DNA of 64,000 nt, from NCBI GenBank assembly GCA_020849105.1, contig JADLGW010000042.1, forward strand, positions 1-64,000. Direction: 5' to 3'. Below, one piece after another: positions 42,613-50,301 of the stretch. The stretch is from Phycisphaerales bacterium (lineage in GTDB: Bacteria; Planctomycetota; Phycisphaerae; Phycisphaerales; UBA1924). Numbering within the stretch: the stretch's first letter is position 1; every line of letters starts with the position of its first letter. Both the position numbers and the translations under genes were made by a program. The notes below the pieces were generated by a model, which saw only the letters and a list, made by a program, of their open reading frames with translations, had not been told where the DNA came from and made no database searches.

Positions 42613-43470
42613 ATGAGACCGGCATTGCTCGCCGCAGTGGCGCTGTGCCCCGGTGCCGTCCCGGGCCCGGTCCTTGTGGTGGTGGACATGGACGCGGCTC
42701 GCCCGGGTGTGCAGTCCAGCATCACGGTCCCGCCCGGCACGACGGTCGTGCCCGGGGTGGCGGTGTTCATCTACGACCCGGAGGGCACGCGCAGCCTCCA
42801 GGGCATCGGCTACATCGGCGCGCTGGACCGGGGGATCGCCTTCGGGCACACGCCCCCGGACGGACCGCCCCGGGTCGCGGGCCTCTCGCCGACGCTCGGC
42901 ACCCCGGCCAACCCGGGGAACACCGGGTCCGTGTTCGCGGCCATGGACCGGGGCTTTGCGGGTCCGGAGGTGCAGTACATCGAGTACGGCGCCGCGGCCG
43001 CCGCGCCGATCCCGGCCGCTCCGGACGAACCGGTTTTCCGAGTGGACATCCACCTGAATCCCGCCAGCGGGACCAGCCTCTCGTTCTACCTGCTGGACTT
43101 TGTCTCCGTCTGGAGCAGCGGGGCGAACGGGGCGTTCAGCACGGCGCCCGGGTCATTCCTGGATACGGGCGGCGACTCGGTCCCCGATCAGACGCGCACG
43201 CTCTACGGCGTGGACCCCGACGTGCCGCTCCCGATACCCCCGGCGGCGTACGCGGTGGACTATGTGGACGGGCCGGTGTCGGGCGCCCAGGTGATCGTGG
43301 CGTGCTACCAGGACTGCAACGGCGACGGTGCGCGGAACCTGGCGGATTTCGGCTGTTTCCAGACGCGGTTTGCCCTTGGTGATCCCTACGCCGATTGCAA
43401 CGGCGATGGGCAACTCAATCTCTCCGACTTCGGCTGCTTCCAGACCAAGTTTGCGCTCGGATGCCCGTGA
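42613..43470 (+). CDS. Secreted protein with C-terminal GC-type dockerin repeats
   Basis: 285 residues. The start is ATG 42613 with GGAGG five bases upstream. The N-terminus is a signal-like hydrophobic stretch (about 4-22). The body (about 25-230) is beta-rich and is not recognised. The C-terminus has two dockerin-like units (DCNGDGARNLADFGCF and DCNGDGQLNLSDFGCF, linked by FALGDPYA) almost the same as those in the upstream gene, also at DNA level. The two genes are 33 bp apart and probably co-transcribed. The 3' side is an array of dispersed repeats rather than a clear terminator. Confidence 0.78.
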   Translation: MRPALLAAVALCPGAVPGPVLVVVDMDAARPGVQSSITVPPGTTVVPGVAVFIYDPEGTRSLQGIGYIGALDRGIAFGHTPPDGPPRVAGLSPTLGTPANPGNTGSVFAAMDRGFAGPEVQYIEYGAAAAAPIPAAPDEPVFRVDIHLNPASGTSLSFYLLDFVSVWSSGANGAFSTAPGSFLDTGGDSVPDQTRTLYGVDPDVPLPIPPAAYAVDYVDGPVSGAQVIVACYQDCNGDGARNLADFGCFQTRFALGDPYADCNGDGQLNLSDFGCFQTKFALGCP

Positions 43471-43471
43471 C

Positions 43472-43700
43472 AGAGCCCGGAGCGCACGCGACGGGTGTAA
43501 CTACAGAGCCCCGAGCGCAAGCGACGGGTGTGCATGCGCACGGGCCAAGGACCCCGCGCTGGCGCTTGGGGCTCCGACCGAGCCCCGAGCGCAAGCGACG
43601 GGTGTACTACAGAGCCCCGAGCGCAAGCGACGGGTGTGCATGCGCACAGGCCAAGGACCCCGCGCTGGCGCTTGGGGCTCTGACAGAGCCCCGAGTGCCT
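43472..43700. repeat. Array of CAGAGCCCCGAGCGC palindromic elements
   Basis: Five starts of the element (about 43472, 43504, 43579, 43610, 43684). Two are full copies of about 73 bp (43504-43575 and 43610-43682) that begin CAGAGCCCCGAGCGCAAGCG and end GCTGGCGCTTGGGGCTC, i.e. with complementary ends; they are nearly identical to each other. The array lies between the convergent dockerin gene and scoB. Related single elements lie in thyX (46658-46721) and upstream of hpf (52545-52594). Confidence 0.8.
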
Positions 43701-43711
43701 GGGGGTCATGG

Positions 43712-44374
43712 TCAGACCGCGACGGCCTTCACCTGCGCCGCCACCTTGAACTCGGCCTCGGTCTTGGCGCGGACTTCATCCACGGTGACGCCGGGCGCGA
43801 CCTCGGTGAGCACGAACCGCCGCGAGCCCTCGTCAAACTCAAAGATCGCAAGGTCCGTAATCAGCATGTGGATGCACCGCTGCCCGGTGAGCGGGAGCGT
43901 GCACTTCCTCACGAACTTTGCCCCGCCGTCCTTGGAGTTGTGCTCCATCGTGACGACGACGCGCCGGACCCCCGCCACCAGGTCCATCGCACCGCCCATG
44001 CCCTTGACCATCTTGCCCGGGATCATCCAGTTGGCGATGTCGCCCTCCTGGCTGACCTGCATCGCCCCCAGGATGCACATGTCGATGTGACCGCCGCGGA
44101 TCATGGCGAAGGAGTCGGCGCTGGAGAAGTAACTGGCCCCGCGCCGGGCCGTGACCGTCTGCTTCCCGGCGTTGATCAGGTCCGGGTCCACCTCCGCCTC
44201 CGTCGGGAAGGGGCCGATGCCCAGGAGGCCGTTCTCCGACTGGAGCCATACGTCCATCCCCCGCGGGATGTAGTTGGCCACCTGGGTCGGCATGCCGATG
44301 CCCAGGTTGACCACATACCCGTCGCGGAGTTCCCCGGCGGCCCGCTGCGTGATCTGCTCGCGTGTCAGTGCCAT
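43712..44374 (-). CDS. scoB: 3-oxoacid CoA-transferase subunit B
   Basis: Beta subunit of succinyl-CoA:3-ketoacid (or acetoacetyl) CoA-transferase, which moves CoA between acyl groups. 220 residues. The catalytic glutamate is E47 in QSENGLLGIG; other family stretches are NLGIGMPTQVANYIP, GGHIDMCILGAMQVSQEGDI, and GKMVKGMGGAMDLV followed by VVVTMEHNSKDG. The alpha subunit, normally adjacent, is not in the window, so the enzyme cannot be completed from local genes. The start at 44374 overlaps the 3' end of the upstream PEP-CTERM pseudogene by 10 bases. Confidence 0.93.
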   Translation of the reverse strand: MALTREQITQRAAGELRDGYVVNLGIGMPTQVANYIPRGMDVWLQSENGLLGIGPFPTEAEVDPDLINAGKQTVTARRGASYFSSADSFAMIRGGHIDMCILGAMQVSQEGDIANWMIPGKMVKGMGGAMDLVAGVRRVVVTMEHNSKDGGAKFVRKCTLPLTGQRCIHMLITDLAIFEFDEGSRRFVLTEVAPGVTVDEVRAKTEAEFKVAAQVKAVAV

Positions 44375-45041
44375 GAGGCAAGCGTACGCCGCCGACGCGC
44401 CGTGACGAAGGCCGCGAGCGGAAGCAATGCCAGCCCCCCTGGCGCTGGGACGTGAATCACGCCGAAGCCCTCGGACATCGCCATGACGTGCTCATAGTTC
44501 AGGCCGACGGTGCCCTGCAACTGAACGTCGAACCCGCGCAACTGCGGCATGCTCTGGATGGGCGCCAGTGTCTCGGTCGCCATGGACACATCTGAGCCGC
44601 CGACGGTGACGGTGCCCTGCCAGAGCAGAAACTCCTGCTGCGTGACCGGCGGGTTGAACCCGACGCCGATTCCAATGTCGAGCACGTCCTGAAAAACCTG
44701 GTGGCCGGCAGCGCCGAACGGCGGTAGTTGGAACCCCATACCCGGCGGGATGGTCAGGTTGGACCACGCCACGCTGCCGAAACTGGCTGCGCGGACGTTG
44801 AACTCGGAAGCCTGGAAACCAACGTACGGCCGAATCTGGCCGGTACCCGGCGGCGTCGTCCACGGGATGGGCGTGCCCGGCGCCGGCAACCCGGTGACGT
44901 ACACGGAAACCAGCACGGATGCGCCCGGCGCGGCCGTGATCTCGTTCGTGCCGTTCTCGAAACGGAACTCGGTCGCCGGCTGCGCCGAGGCGGCGCCGGG
45001 AGCGACGCCGTCGTGAGCAGCACGAATACAGCGGTCTTCAT
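44365..45041 (-). pseudogene. PEP-CTERM-type secreted protein, frameshifted after the signal peptide
   Basis: A paralogue of the intact gene at 45300-45953. The start at 45041 is well supported: GGAGG six bases upstream and a signal-like MKTAVFVLLTTAS. That frame then breaks, and the rest of the protein continues in another frame (VAPGAASAQPATEFRFENGT, aligning to AQPATQIRFSNGT in the paralogue) down to 44365, implying loss of one base (or gain of two) near 45005-45010. The uninterrupted part from GTG 44916 covers 183 residues, with NIGVGFNPPVT-like segments and a C-terminal sorting signal VPAPGGLALLPLAAFVTARR. Either a recent pseudogene or a sequencing error. Confidence 0.65.
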
Positions 45042-45044
45042 GGG

Positions 45045-45183
45045 TTACCTCCGTTGGCTCCAGGCAACCGCGAGGCGCCTCGGCGCGGTGTCCGCACCGT
45101 GCGGCGGCGGCGCGCGGCGAGCACCACGCCGGCCCCGAGTGCCACGCAGGCGCCCGGCGCGAGTGCTGCGCGTGGGCACCCCT
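45045..45183 (-). pseudogene. Orphan PEP-CTERM-like sorting tail
   Basis: In the frame ending at the TGA at 45043-45041 (minus strand), the sequence reads RAALAPGACVALGAGVVLAA followed by RRRR, the signature of a PEP-CTERM-type anchor (Pro, hydrophobic helix, basic end) without a protein in front of it. It lies between the terminator of the intact paralogue and the start of the frameshifted one. It may be the remnant of a third tandem copy. Short and composition-biased, so tentative. Confidence 0.3.
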
Positions 45184-45246
45184 TTCGTTCCAAGGCGATC
45201 GATTACTGTGGCGTCAGCGCCCAGGTTCCATGACATCAACAAGAAA

Positions 45247-45270
45247 CCCCTGCCCGGGTCCGGGCAGGGG
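45247..45270 (-). terminator. Rho-independent terminator of the PEP-CTERM gene
   Basis: Perfect 11-bp stem CCCCTGCCCGG/CCGGGCAGGGG with a 2-nt loop, followed on the minus strand by TTTCTT. It lies about 30 bp past the stop of the gene at 45300. Confidence 0.8.
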
Positions 45271-45299
45271 TCTTGGATTTCTGCAGAACCGACGGCCGA

Positions 45300-45953
45300 T
45301 TAGGCGCGACGGCGACGGCCGGCGACCAGGCCGCCGAGCCCGAGCAGCGCGAGGCTGGCCGGAGCCGGGACGTGGATGACGCCCGTGCCGTTGGCGGTCT
45401 GGACGAAGTGGCTGACGTTCAGGCTCGGGATGATGCCGCCGAGGGCGACTTCAAAGCCGGTCTGCGGGGGATTGCCCGTGGCCTTGATCAGGGTGCTGAG
45501 GTTCACGTCCGCGGCGCCGACCGTGATGGTCCCGGACCACAGGATGAACTCATTGCCCGTCACCGGCGGGTTGAAGCCCACGCCGATGTTGATGCCGGTC
45601 ACGTTCGAGCCGGCCGGGGTGCCCGGGTTGCCGAACGGGGGAACCTGGTAGCCCATGCCACCGGGGATCGTCGGGCCGGACCACGAGCCGCCGGAGGCCT
45701 GCATGTCCATGAGGACGCTCAGGAAGCCGTTGTACTGGCCGGCTTGGCCGGTGCCCGGGGGCGTCGTCCAGGGGATGCTGGTGCCGACGTTCGGCATGCC
45801 AACGGCGTAGATCGACACGGGGACGGCAGCGCCGGCGGCAACGGTGATCTCGTTGGTGCCGTTGCTGAACCGGATCTGCGTGGCGGGCTGGGCGATAGCC
45901 ATGCCCGCGGTGCCGGCCAGGGCCGTCAGAGCGAGAATCGCACGAGTCTTCAT
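45300..45953 (-). CDS. PEP-CTERM-type secreted protein
   Basis: 217 residues. A signal peptide (MKTRAILALTALAGTAGMAI, cleavage near AQPA), a beta-rich body (about 22-190) with SIPWTTPPGTGQ and INIGVGFNPPVTGNEFILW, and a C-terminal sorting signal HVPAPASLALLGLGGLVAGR then RRRA. Such tails are recognised by exosortase or related systems for surface display. AGGAGA lies about 8 bases before the ATG. A strong terminator follows. The next gene downstream on the same strand is a frameshifted paralogue, so the locus has been duplicated in tandem. The body fold is not one I can name. Confidence 0.85.
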   Translation of the reverse strand: MKTRAILALTALAGTAGMAIAQPATQIRFSNGTNEITVAAGAAVPVSIYAVGMPNVGTSIPWTTPPGTGQAGQYNGFLSVLMDMQASGGSWSGPTIPGGMGYQVPPFGNPGTPAGSNVTGINIGVGFNPPVTGNEFILWSGTITVGAADVNLSTLIKATGNPPQTGFEVALGGIIPSLNVSHFVQTANGTGVIHVPAPASLALLGLGGLVAGRRRRA

Positions 45954-46230
45954 TATCCAATCTCCTCACAAAATTCGAAGGGAACTGTTCCCGAGACACA
46001 CACGACGAAGGAACGGAACGAACGACTCGTTCCCGACCCGGGTCCAAAGGTATCACACTCCCAGCGGGTCCGCAAGCAGAATCTCGCAGATTTGTTCGCG
46101 CAGGTCCGATTTTTTTGCTTGCCGGGGCCCGTTCCAGCCTGCTGGACCCTTCCGGCTGTCAATCTGGGTAAGCGGAAATGGCTCCCGCGGTGTCCCGCGG
46201 CCGCTTTCTGGGCATGAATCGCGCGAGCGT

Positions 46231-47208
46231 TCAGGATTGGAGACCCAGGCGCAGAATTTTCGCTTCCCATTCCGATTGCTCCCGCGTGTTGTCGCTGACG
46301 GGCCTGCCCCCGCCCGCTCGCAGGGCCGCGATCTCCGGCCCTGTGAGGCGCACCGCGTCGAGTTCGTAGTCGCGGAAGGCCTCCATCGCGACGGGCACGA
46401 TGGGCTCCAGCAGCGCGTGCATCGCGTCCGCGTACACGCGGATCTCCGCCTGCGCGTGCGGGTCCATCCGCAGCGACAGGAACCGCAGTGTGTTGTGCAG
46501 GTCGCACTTCCAGTACCACTGTGTGTACAGGCTTACCGGCAGGCCGATCCGCGCCAGTTCCCTGGAAACCCCTTGATTCAGCAGCGTTTCGTACTTCGCG
46601 TACAGGGCCTCGGCCTCCGCGAGGTAGTCCAGGAACGCCTGCGCGGTGAGCGCCTCATCAGAGCCCGGAGCGCCAGCGACGGGAGTCGGCGATATCCCCT
46701 CGCTCGCGCTCGGGGCTCTGACAAACGTCTCCTCCCCGCCCTGCCGGTTCGCCTTCGACTGCTTGCGCACCGCGTCCGGCGTCGGCCGGTAGAACCGGTC
46801 CGGGACGATCGAGTACCGCCCCGAGTACTCATTGACGTTGGCCGTGCGGTGGCGGATCCACTGGCGGGCCACGAAGATCGGCATCGACACGTGGAACTTG
46901 AACTCCAGCATCTCAAACGGCGTCGTGTGCCGGTGCCGCATCAGGTAGCGGATCAGCCCGCGGTCCTCGCTGACCTTCTTTGTGCCCTGCCCGTAACTGA
47001 CCCTGGCCGCCTGGACGATGGCCGCGTCCGCGGTCTGGCCCTGGGGCACCAGCCGCGGCATCGCGTCGATCAGGGCCACGAAGCCGTGCTCGTGGATCCG
47101 GATCTCGTGCCGCGAGGCACCGCCCAGCACGTCCACGAGCGGCCCCTCGGCGCGGATTCGGGAAATGGTCGGGATCGTCCGGATCGAATCGGCGTCCATG
47201 GCACACAT
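46231..47208 (-). CDS. thyX: FAD-dependent thymidylate synthase ThyX
   Basis: Makes dTMP from dUMP using FAD and methylenetetrahydrofolate. The ThyX motif RHRTANVNEYSGRY is at residues 119-132, and SYGQGTKKVSEDRGLIRYLM and RHRHTTPFEMLEFKFHV precede it as in the family. From ATG 47208 the protein has 325 residues; ATG 47199 is nearly equivalent, and a longer frame from 47259 lacks support. Residues about 162-184 (FVRAPSASEGISPTPVAGAP) are an in-frame insertion formed by a 64-bp palindromic element, located after NRQGGEE, a region that forms a loop in known structures. Conserved sequence resumes with ALTAQAFLDYLAEAEALYAK. No thyA is in the window. Confidence 0.94.
   Translation of the reverse strand: MCAMDADSIRTIPTISRIRAEGPLVDVLGGASRHEIRIHEHGFVALIDAMPRLVPQGQTADAAIVQAARVSYGQGTKKVSEDRGLIRYLMRHRHTTPFEMLEFKFHVSMPIFVARQWIRHRTANVNEYSGRYSIVPDRFYRPTPDAVRKQSKANRQGGEETFVRAPSASEGISPTPVAGAPGSDEALTAQAFLDYLAEAEALYAKYETLLNQGVSRELARIGLPVSLYTQWYWKCDLHNTLRFLSLRMDPHAQAEIRVYADAMHALLEPIVPVAMEAFRDYELDAVRLTGPEIAALRAGGGRPVSDNTREQSEWEAKILRLGLQS
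46658..46721. repeat. 64-bp palindromic element inserted in thyX
   Basis: Begins TCAGAGCCCGGAGCG and ends CGCTCGGGGCTCTGA; the ends are complementary at 14 of 15 positions. Same family as the array at 43472-43700. It keeps the thyX reading frame open and adds about 21 residues. Confidence 0.8.
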
Positions 47209-47287
47209 GGTCCACAAGATAGTCTGGATGCCGGGCCTCGCGGCGAGCCCGACAGACAATCCCGGCTGGTTGCCCTCCGAAGCCGTG

Positions 47288-48982
47288 CTACGGGTCCGTC
47301 AGAAGCGATCGCCCCGTCATGTCCTGCGGCTTGGGCAGGCCGAGCATGTGCAGCGCCGTTGGCATGACATCGGCCAGGCAGCCCCTGGCCGCGCGGCGCT
47401 GCGGGTCGGACCACCCGGCCACGTCGTTGTCGCCGCGGAGTTTCGTGCCGGCGAAGACATTGCCCACGACGATGAGGGGCACGTCGTAGACGGTGTGGGC
47501 GGTGTGGGGCGACTTGGCCTGCGGGTTCCACATCTGCTCGGCGTTGCCGTGGTCGGCGGTGACGATCAGCGAGCCGGCGCGGGCGAGCGTCGCGTCCACG
47601 ATGGCGCCGACGCAGGTGTCCACGGTTCCGCAGGCCATGATGGTCGCGGGCAGGTTGCCGGTGTGCCCGACCATGTCGCCGTTGGCGAAGTTGACGATCA
47701 GCACGTCCTCGCAGTCCTCCGCGGCGAGGCGGCGGAGCACGGCGTCGCGCACCTCGAACGCGGCCATCTCCGGCTTCAGGTCGTAGGTCGAGACCCTCGG
47801 GCTCTGCGGGTTCTCGCGGTGCTCGCCGGGGAACGGCTCATCGCGGTAGTCGTTGAAGAAGTAGGTGACGTGCGGATACTTCTCGGTCTCTGCGCAGCGG
47901 AACTGGGTGAGACCGAGTCTGGCCAGGTGCTCGCCCGCGATGTTCACCATCTTCGCGGGCTTCTGGAACGCGACGTGAACGTGCGGCGTCAGCGCCTCGC
48001 TGTACGCCGTCATCGTGACGAACTCCAGGTCCAGGCGCGGGCCGCGGCCAAAGCCCGCGGCACCGGTCTCGGGCGAGGGCTTGACGGCGGCCCACTCGGC
48101 GTCGGGCAGGACGAAGGCGGAGACGATCTCGCGGGGGCGGTCGCCGCGGTAGTTGTAGAAGATGACGGTATCGCCGTCGGCGATACGGCTGATGGACGCC
48201 TCCTGTTCATCCAGGCCGATGCGGGCGGGCGTGGCGTACTCGTCTCCCTTGAGGTTTTCCGCTGTCGGGTGGTCGTAGTAGGCCTTCAGGGCCTGAGCGG
48301 CGGACGCGGCGTAGCGGGGTGGCTCGATCCCCGGGATGGCGCGTCCGGTCAGGCAGGCGTAGGCGCGGGCGACGCGTTCCCAGCGGAAGTCGCGGTCCAT
48401 GGCCCAGTAGCGCCCCATCACGCTCGCGATGCGGCCGATGCCGAACTCCCTGAGGCGGGCCTCGACCTGCTCGATGAACCCCAGGCCCGTGAACGGACCG
48501 GTGTCGCGCCCGTCGGTGAACAGGTGCAGGTAGACGCTGGGCTGGTTGAGCGCCTTGCAGAGGCGGACGAGCGCCTCCATGTGGGCCAGGAGCCCGTGCA
48601 CCCCCGCGTCGGACGCGATACCCATCAGGTGAACGTCCTTGCCCGCGTCGCGGGAGCGCGTGACGGCGCGGACGAGCGTTTCATTGTGCTCGAGCCCGGC
48701 CCGGCAGGCCTTGGTTATGGCGACGGATTCCTGGTCCACGACGCGGCCGGCGCCGATGTTCTGGTGCCCGACCTCCGAGTTGCCCATCGTGCCGTCGGGC
48801 AGGCCTACATCCTCACCGCTGGTCTTGATGAGCGTCCACGGGAAGTCGCGGGCGAGGCGCTCGCTCGTGGGTGTCCGGGCGAGTTTGATCGCGTTGAACT
48901 TGTCGTGCTCGGGGTTCGGGTTCGCGCCCCAGCCGTCGCGGACGATGAGGACCATCGGGCTGTTCCGCGGGCGCGTCGGCAT
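47288..48982 (-). CDS. gpmI: 2,3-bisphosphoglycerate-independent phosphoglycerate mutase
   Basis: Glycolytic interconversion of 3- and 2-phosphoglycerate with two Mn ions. 564 residues. Metal-binding VRDGWG (D16) and the phospho-serine S69 in TMGNSEVGHQNIGAG are present. Further landmarks are HLMGIASDAGVHGLLAHMEA, DGRDTGPFTGLGFIEQ, FYNYRGDRPREIVSAF, FANGDMVGHTGN and ADHGNAEQMWNP near the C-terminus, giving both the metallophosphatase and the transferase domain. The ATG at 48982 adds nine residues before MVLIVRDGWG (48955), which could be the true start. It lies upstream of thyX on the same strand. Confidence 0.95.
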   Translation of the reverse strand: MPTRPRNSPMVLIVRDGWGANPNPEHDKFNAIKLARTPTSERLARDFPWTLIKTSGEDVGLPDGTMGNSEVGHQNIGAGRVVDQESVAITKACRAGLEHNETLVRAVTRSRDAGKDVHLMGIASDAGVHGLLAHMEALVRLCKALNQPSVYLHLFTDGRDTGPFTGLGFIEQVEARLREFGIGRIASVMGRYWAMDRDFRWERVARAYACLTGRAIPGIEPPRYAASAAQALKAYYDHPTAENLKGDEYATPARIGLDEQEASISRIADGDTVIFYNYRGDRPREIVSAFVLPDAEWAAVKPSPETGAAGFGRGPRLDLEFVTMTAYSEALTPHVHVAFQKPAKMVNIAGEHLARLGLTQFRCAETEKYPHVTYFFNDYRDEPFPGEHRENPQSPRVSTYDLKPEMAAFEVRDAVLRRLAAEDCEDVLIVNFANGDMVGHTGNLPATIMACGTVDTCVGAIVDATLARAGSLIVTADHGNAEQMWNPQAKSPHTAHTVYDVPLIVVGNVFAGTKLRGDNDVAGWSDPQRRAARGCLADVMPTALHMLGLPKPQDMTGRSLLTDP

Positions 48983-49034
48983 CGAACCCAGTGTAGCGCC
49001 CGCGCACCCCTACGATCCGCCCGAGTCACCCAAA

Positions 49035-49228
49035 GAAGTTGAACGCGAAGGTCGCGAAGGACGCGAAGTGGAGAGGGACGGATACGGCGGCGACGCACGA
49101 CGGAGCAATCAACCGGGTTGTTCTCCGCGCGCTCCGTGGCCCCCCGTGTTGAGGTCTTTTTCTTCCTCTTCTCCTTCTCTTTCTTCTTCTTGTTCTTCGC
49201 GTGCTTCGCGACCTTCGCGTTTCAATTC
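49035..49228. repeat. 194-bp element with 34-bp terminal inverted repeats
   Basis: Left end 49035-49068 (GAAGTTGAACGCGAAGGTCG...) and right end 49195-49228 (...CTTCGCGACCTTCGCGTTTC) are complementary at about 31 of 34 positions. The interior includes a polypyrimidine run (about 49156-49191). It occupies the gap between gpmI and the divergent DMT transporter gene, ending 15 bases before the latter's start. Confidence 0.7.
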
Positions 49229-49243
49229 ATGAGAGCGTGAGCG

Positions 49244-50275
49244 ATGCGTGAGCGCGGCGTGTGGGGGCGGTTCGGCGGGGCGGTGACGATCGTCGCCACA
49301 CTCGTCGGGTGGTCGAGCGTCCCGCTCTTCCTGAAGCACTTCTCGCACCTGATCGACCCGTGGACCAGCAACGGCTGGCGCTACGGCTTCTCGGCGCTGC
49401 TCTGGCTGCCGGTGCTGGTGTGGGGTGTGACGCGCCGGACCCTCCCGCCGGGGCTCTGGGCGGCGGCCGTCATCCCCGCGGCGCTCAACGCCGGCTCCCA
49501 GACGGTCTTCTGCTACGCCCATTACGCGATCGATCCCGGGCTGCTGACCTTCGGGCTGCGTTCCAACATCGTGTTCACGACGCTCGGGGCGGCGCTGTTC
49601 TTTGCGGCCGAGCGGCGTGTCATCCGAAGGCCCGGGTTCCTGGTCGGACTGCTGATGGTGATCGGCGGCACCGCCGGGACGATGCTGCTGGGGACGGGCG
49701 TGCTGGAGGGAGCGACGCTCGCCGGGGTGCTGATGGCGATCGCGTCGGGGGCCGGGTTCGCGGCGTACTCGCTGGCCGTGCGGCACTTCATGCACGGCGT
49801 GAACGCCTTCCAGGCGTTCGCGGCGATCAGCCTGTACACGGCGGTTGGAACGACCGTGCTGATGGTGGCGTTCGGGGATCGGCACGGCGCCGCGGCGTGG
49901 CCGCTGGTGCACGAGGCGGCGGCGGTCGGGGGGTGGCCGATCCCCGGCGGGCAGATGACGATGCTGCTGCTCTCGGCGGTCATCGGGATCGCGCTGGGGC
50001 ATGTGTTCTACTACTACTCGATCCAGCGGCTGGGTGTAGCGGTCTCCGCGGGCGTCATCCAGTTGCAGCCCTTCCTGGTCGCGGTCGCATCGCTGTCGCT
50101 GTTCGGTGAGCGGTTATCGCTCCAGCAGTGGGTATCCGGGTGTGTTGCCGTCGTCGGCGCCGGGGTGATCCTGTGGGCCCAGCGTGCCGCCGCTGGCCGG
50201 CCTTCGAGCGGAGCAGCGGGACTGAAACGCCGGCAGGAGTCGGGCGCCACCGCCGCCGGGCCGCGGGGCGAGTGA
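49244..50275 (+). CDS. DMT/EamA-family membrane transporter
   Basis: 343 residues with about ten hydrophobic segments in two EamA-like halves (about 10-150 and 160-310). The N-terminal half begins VTIVATLVGWSSVPLFLKHF, typical of EamA proteins, and the second half has ATLAGVLMAIASGAGFAAYS. Substrates of this drug/metabolite superfamily range from amino acids to nucleotide sugars and cannot be told from sequence. The C-terminal 30 residues are hydrophilic. It starts right after the inverted-repeat element, with no clear Shine-Dalgarno. prfB begins 26 bp downstream. Confidence 0.85.
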   Translation: MRERGVWGRFGGAVTIVATLVGWSSVPLFLKHFSHLIDPWTSNGWRYGFSALLWLPVLVWGVTRRTLPPGLWAAAVIPAALNAGSQTVFCYAHYAIDPGLLTFGLRSNIVFTTLGAALFFAAERRVIRRPGFLVGLLMVIGGTAGTMLLGTGVLEGATLAGVLMAIASGAGFAAYSLAVRHFMHGVNAFQAFAAISLYTAVGTTVLMVAFGDRHGAAAWPLVHEAAAVGGWPIPGGQMTMLLLSAVIGIALGHVFYYYSIQRLGVAVSAGVIQLQPFLVAVASLSLFGERLSLQQWVSGCVAVVGAGVILWAQRAAAGRPSSGAAGLKRRQESGATAAGPRGE

Positions 50276-50301
50276 TCGCGGTGGCACCCTACACTCGCCC
50301 C

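Noticed and set aside
43472-43700. CRISPR-like array
   Set aside because: Units are palindromic, adjacent without unique spacers, and of mixed completeness; no cas genes.
45045-45242. 65-codon minus-strand frame in the PEP-CTERM gap
   Set aside because: Arg/Pro-rich; a different frame here resembles a PEP-CTERM tail and is reported instead.
49109-50002. 297-codon minus-strand frame under the DMT transporter
   Set aside because: Pro/Arg/Glu-rich antisense frame; the plus frame has the membrane-segment pattern of EamA.
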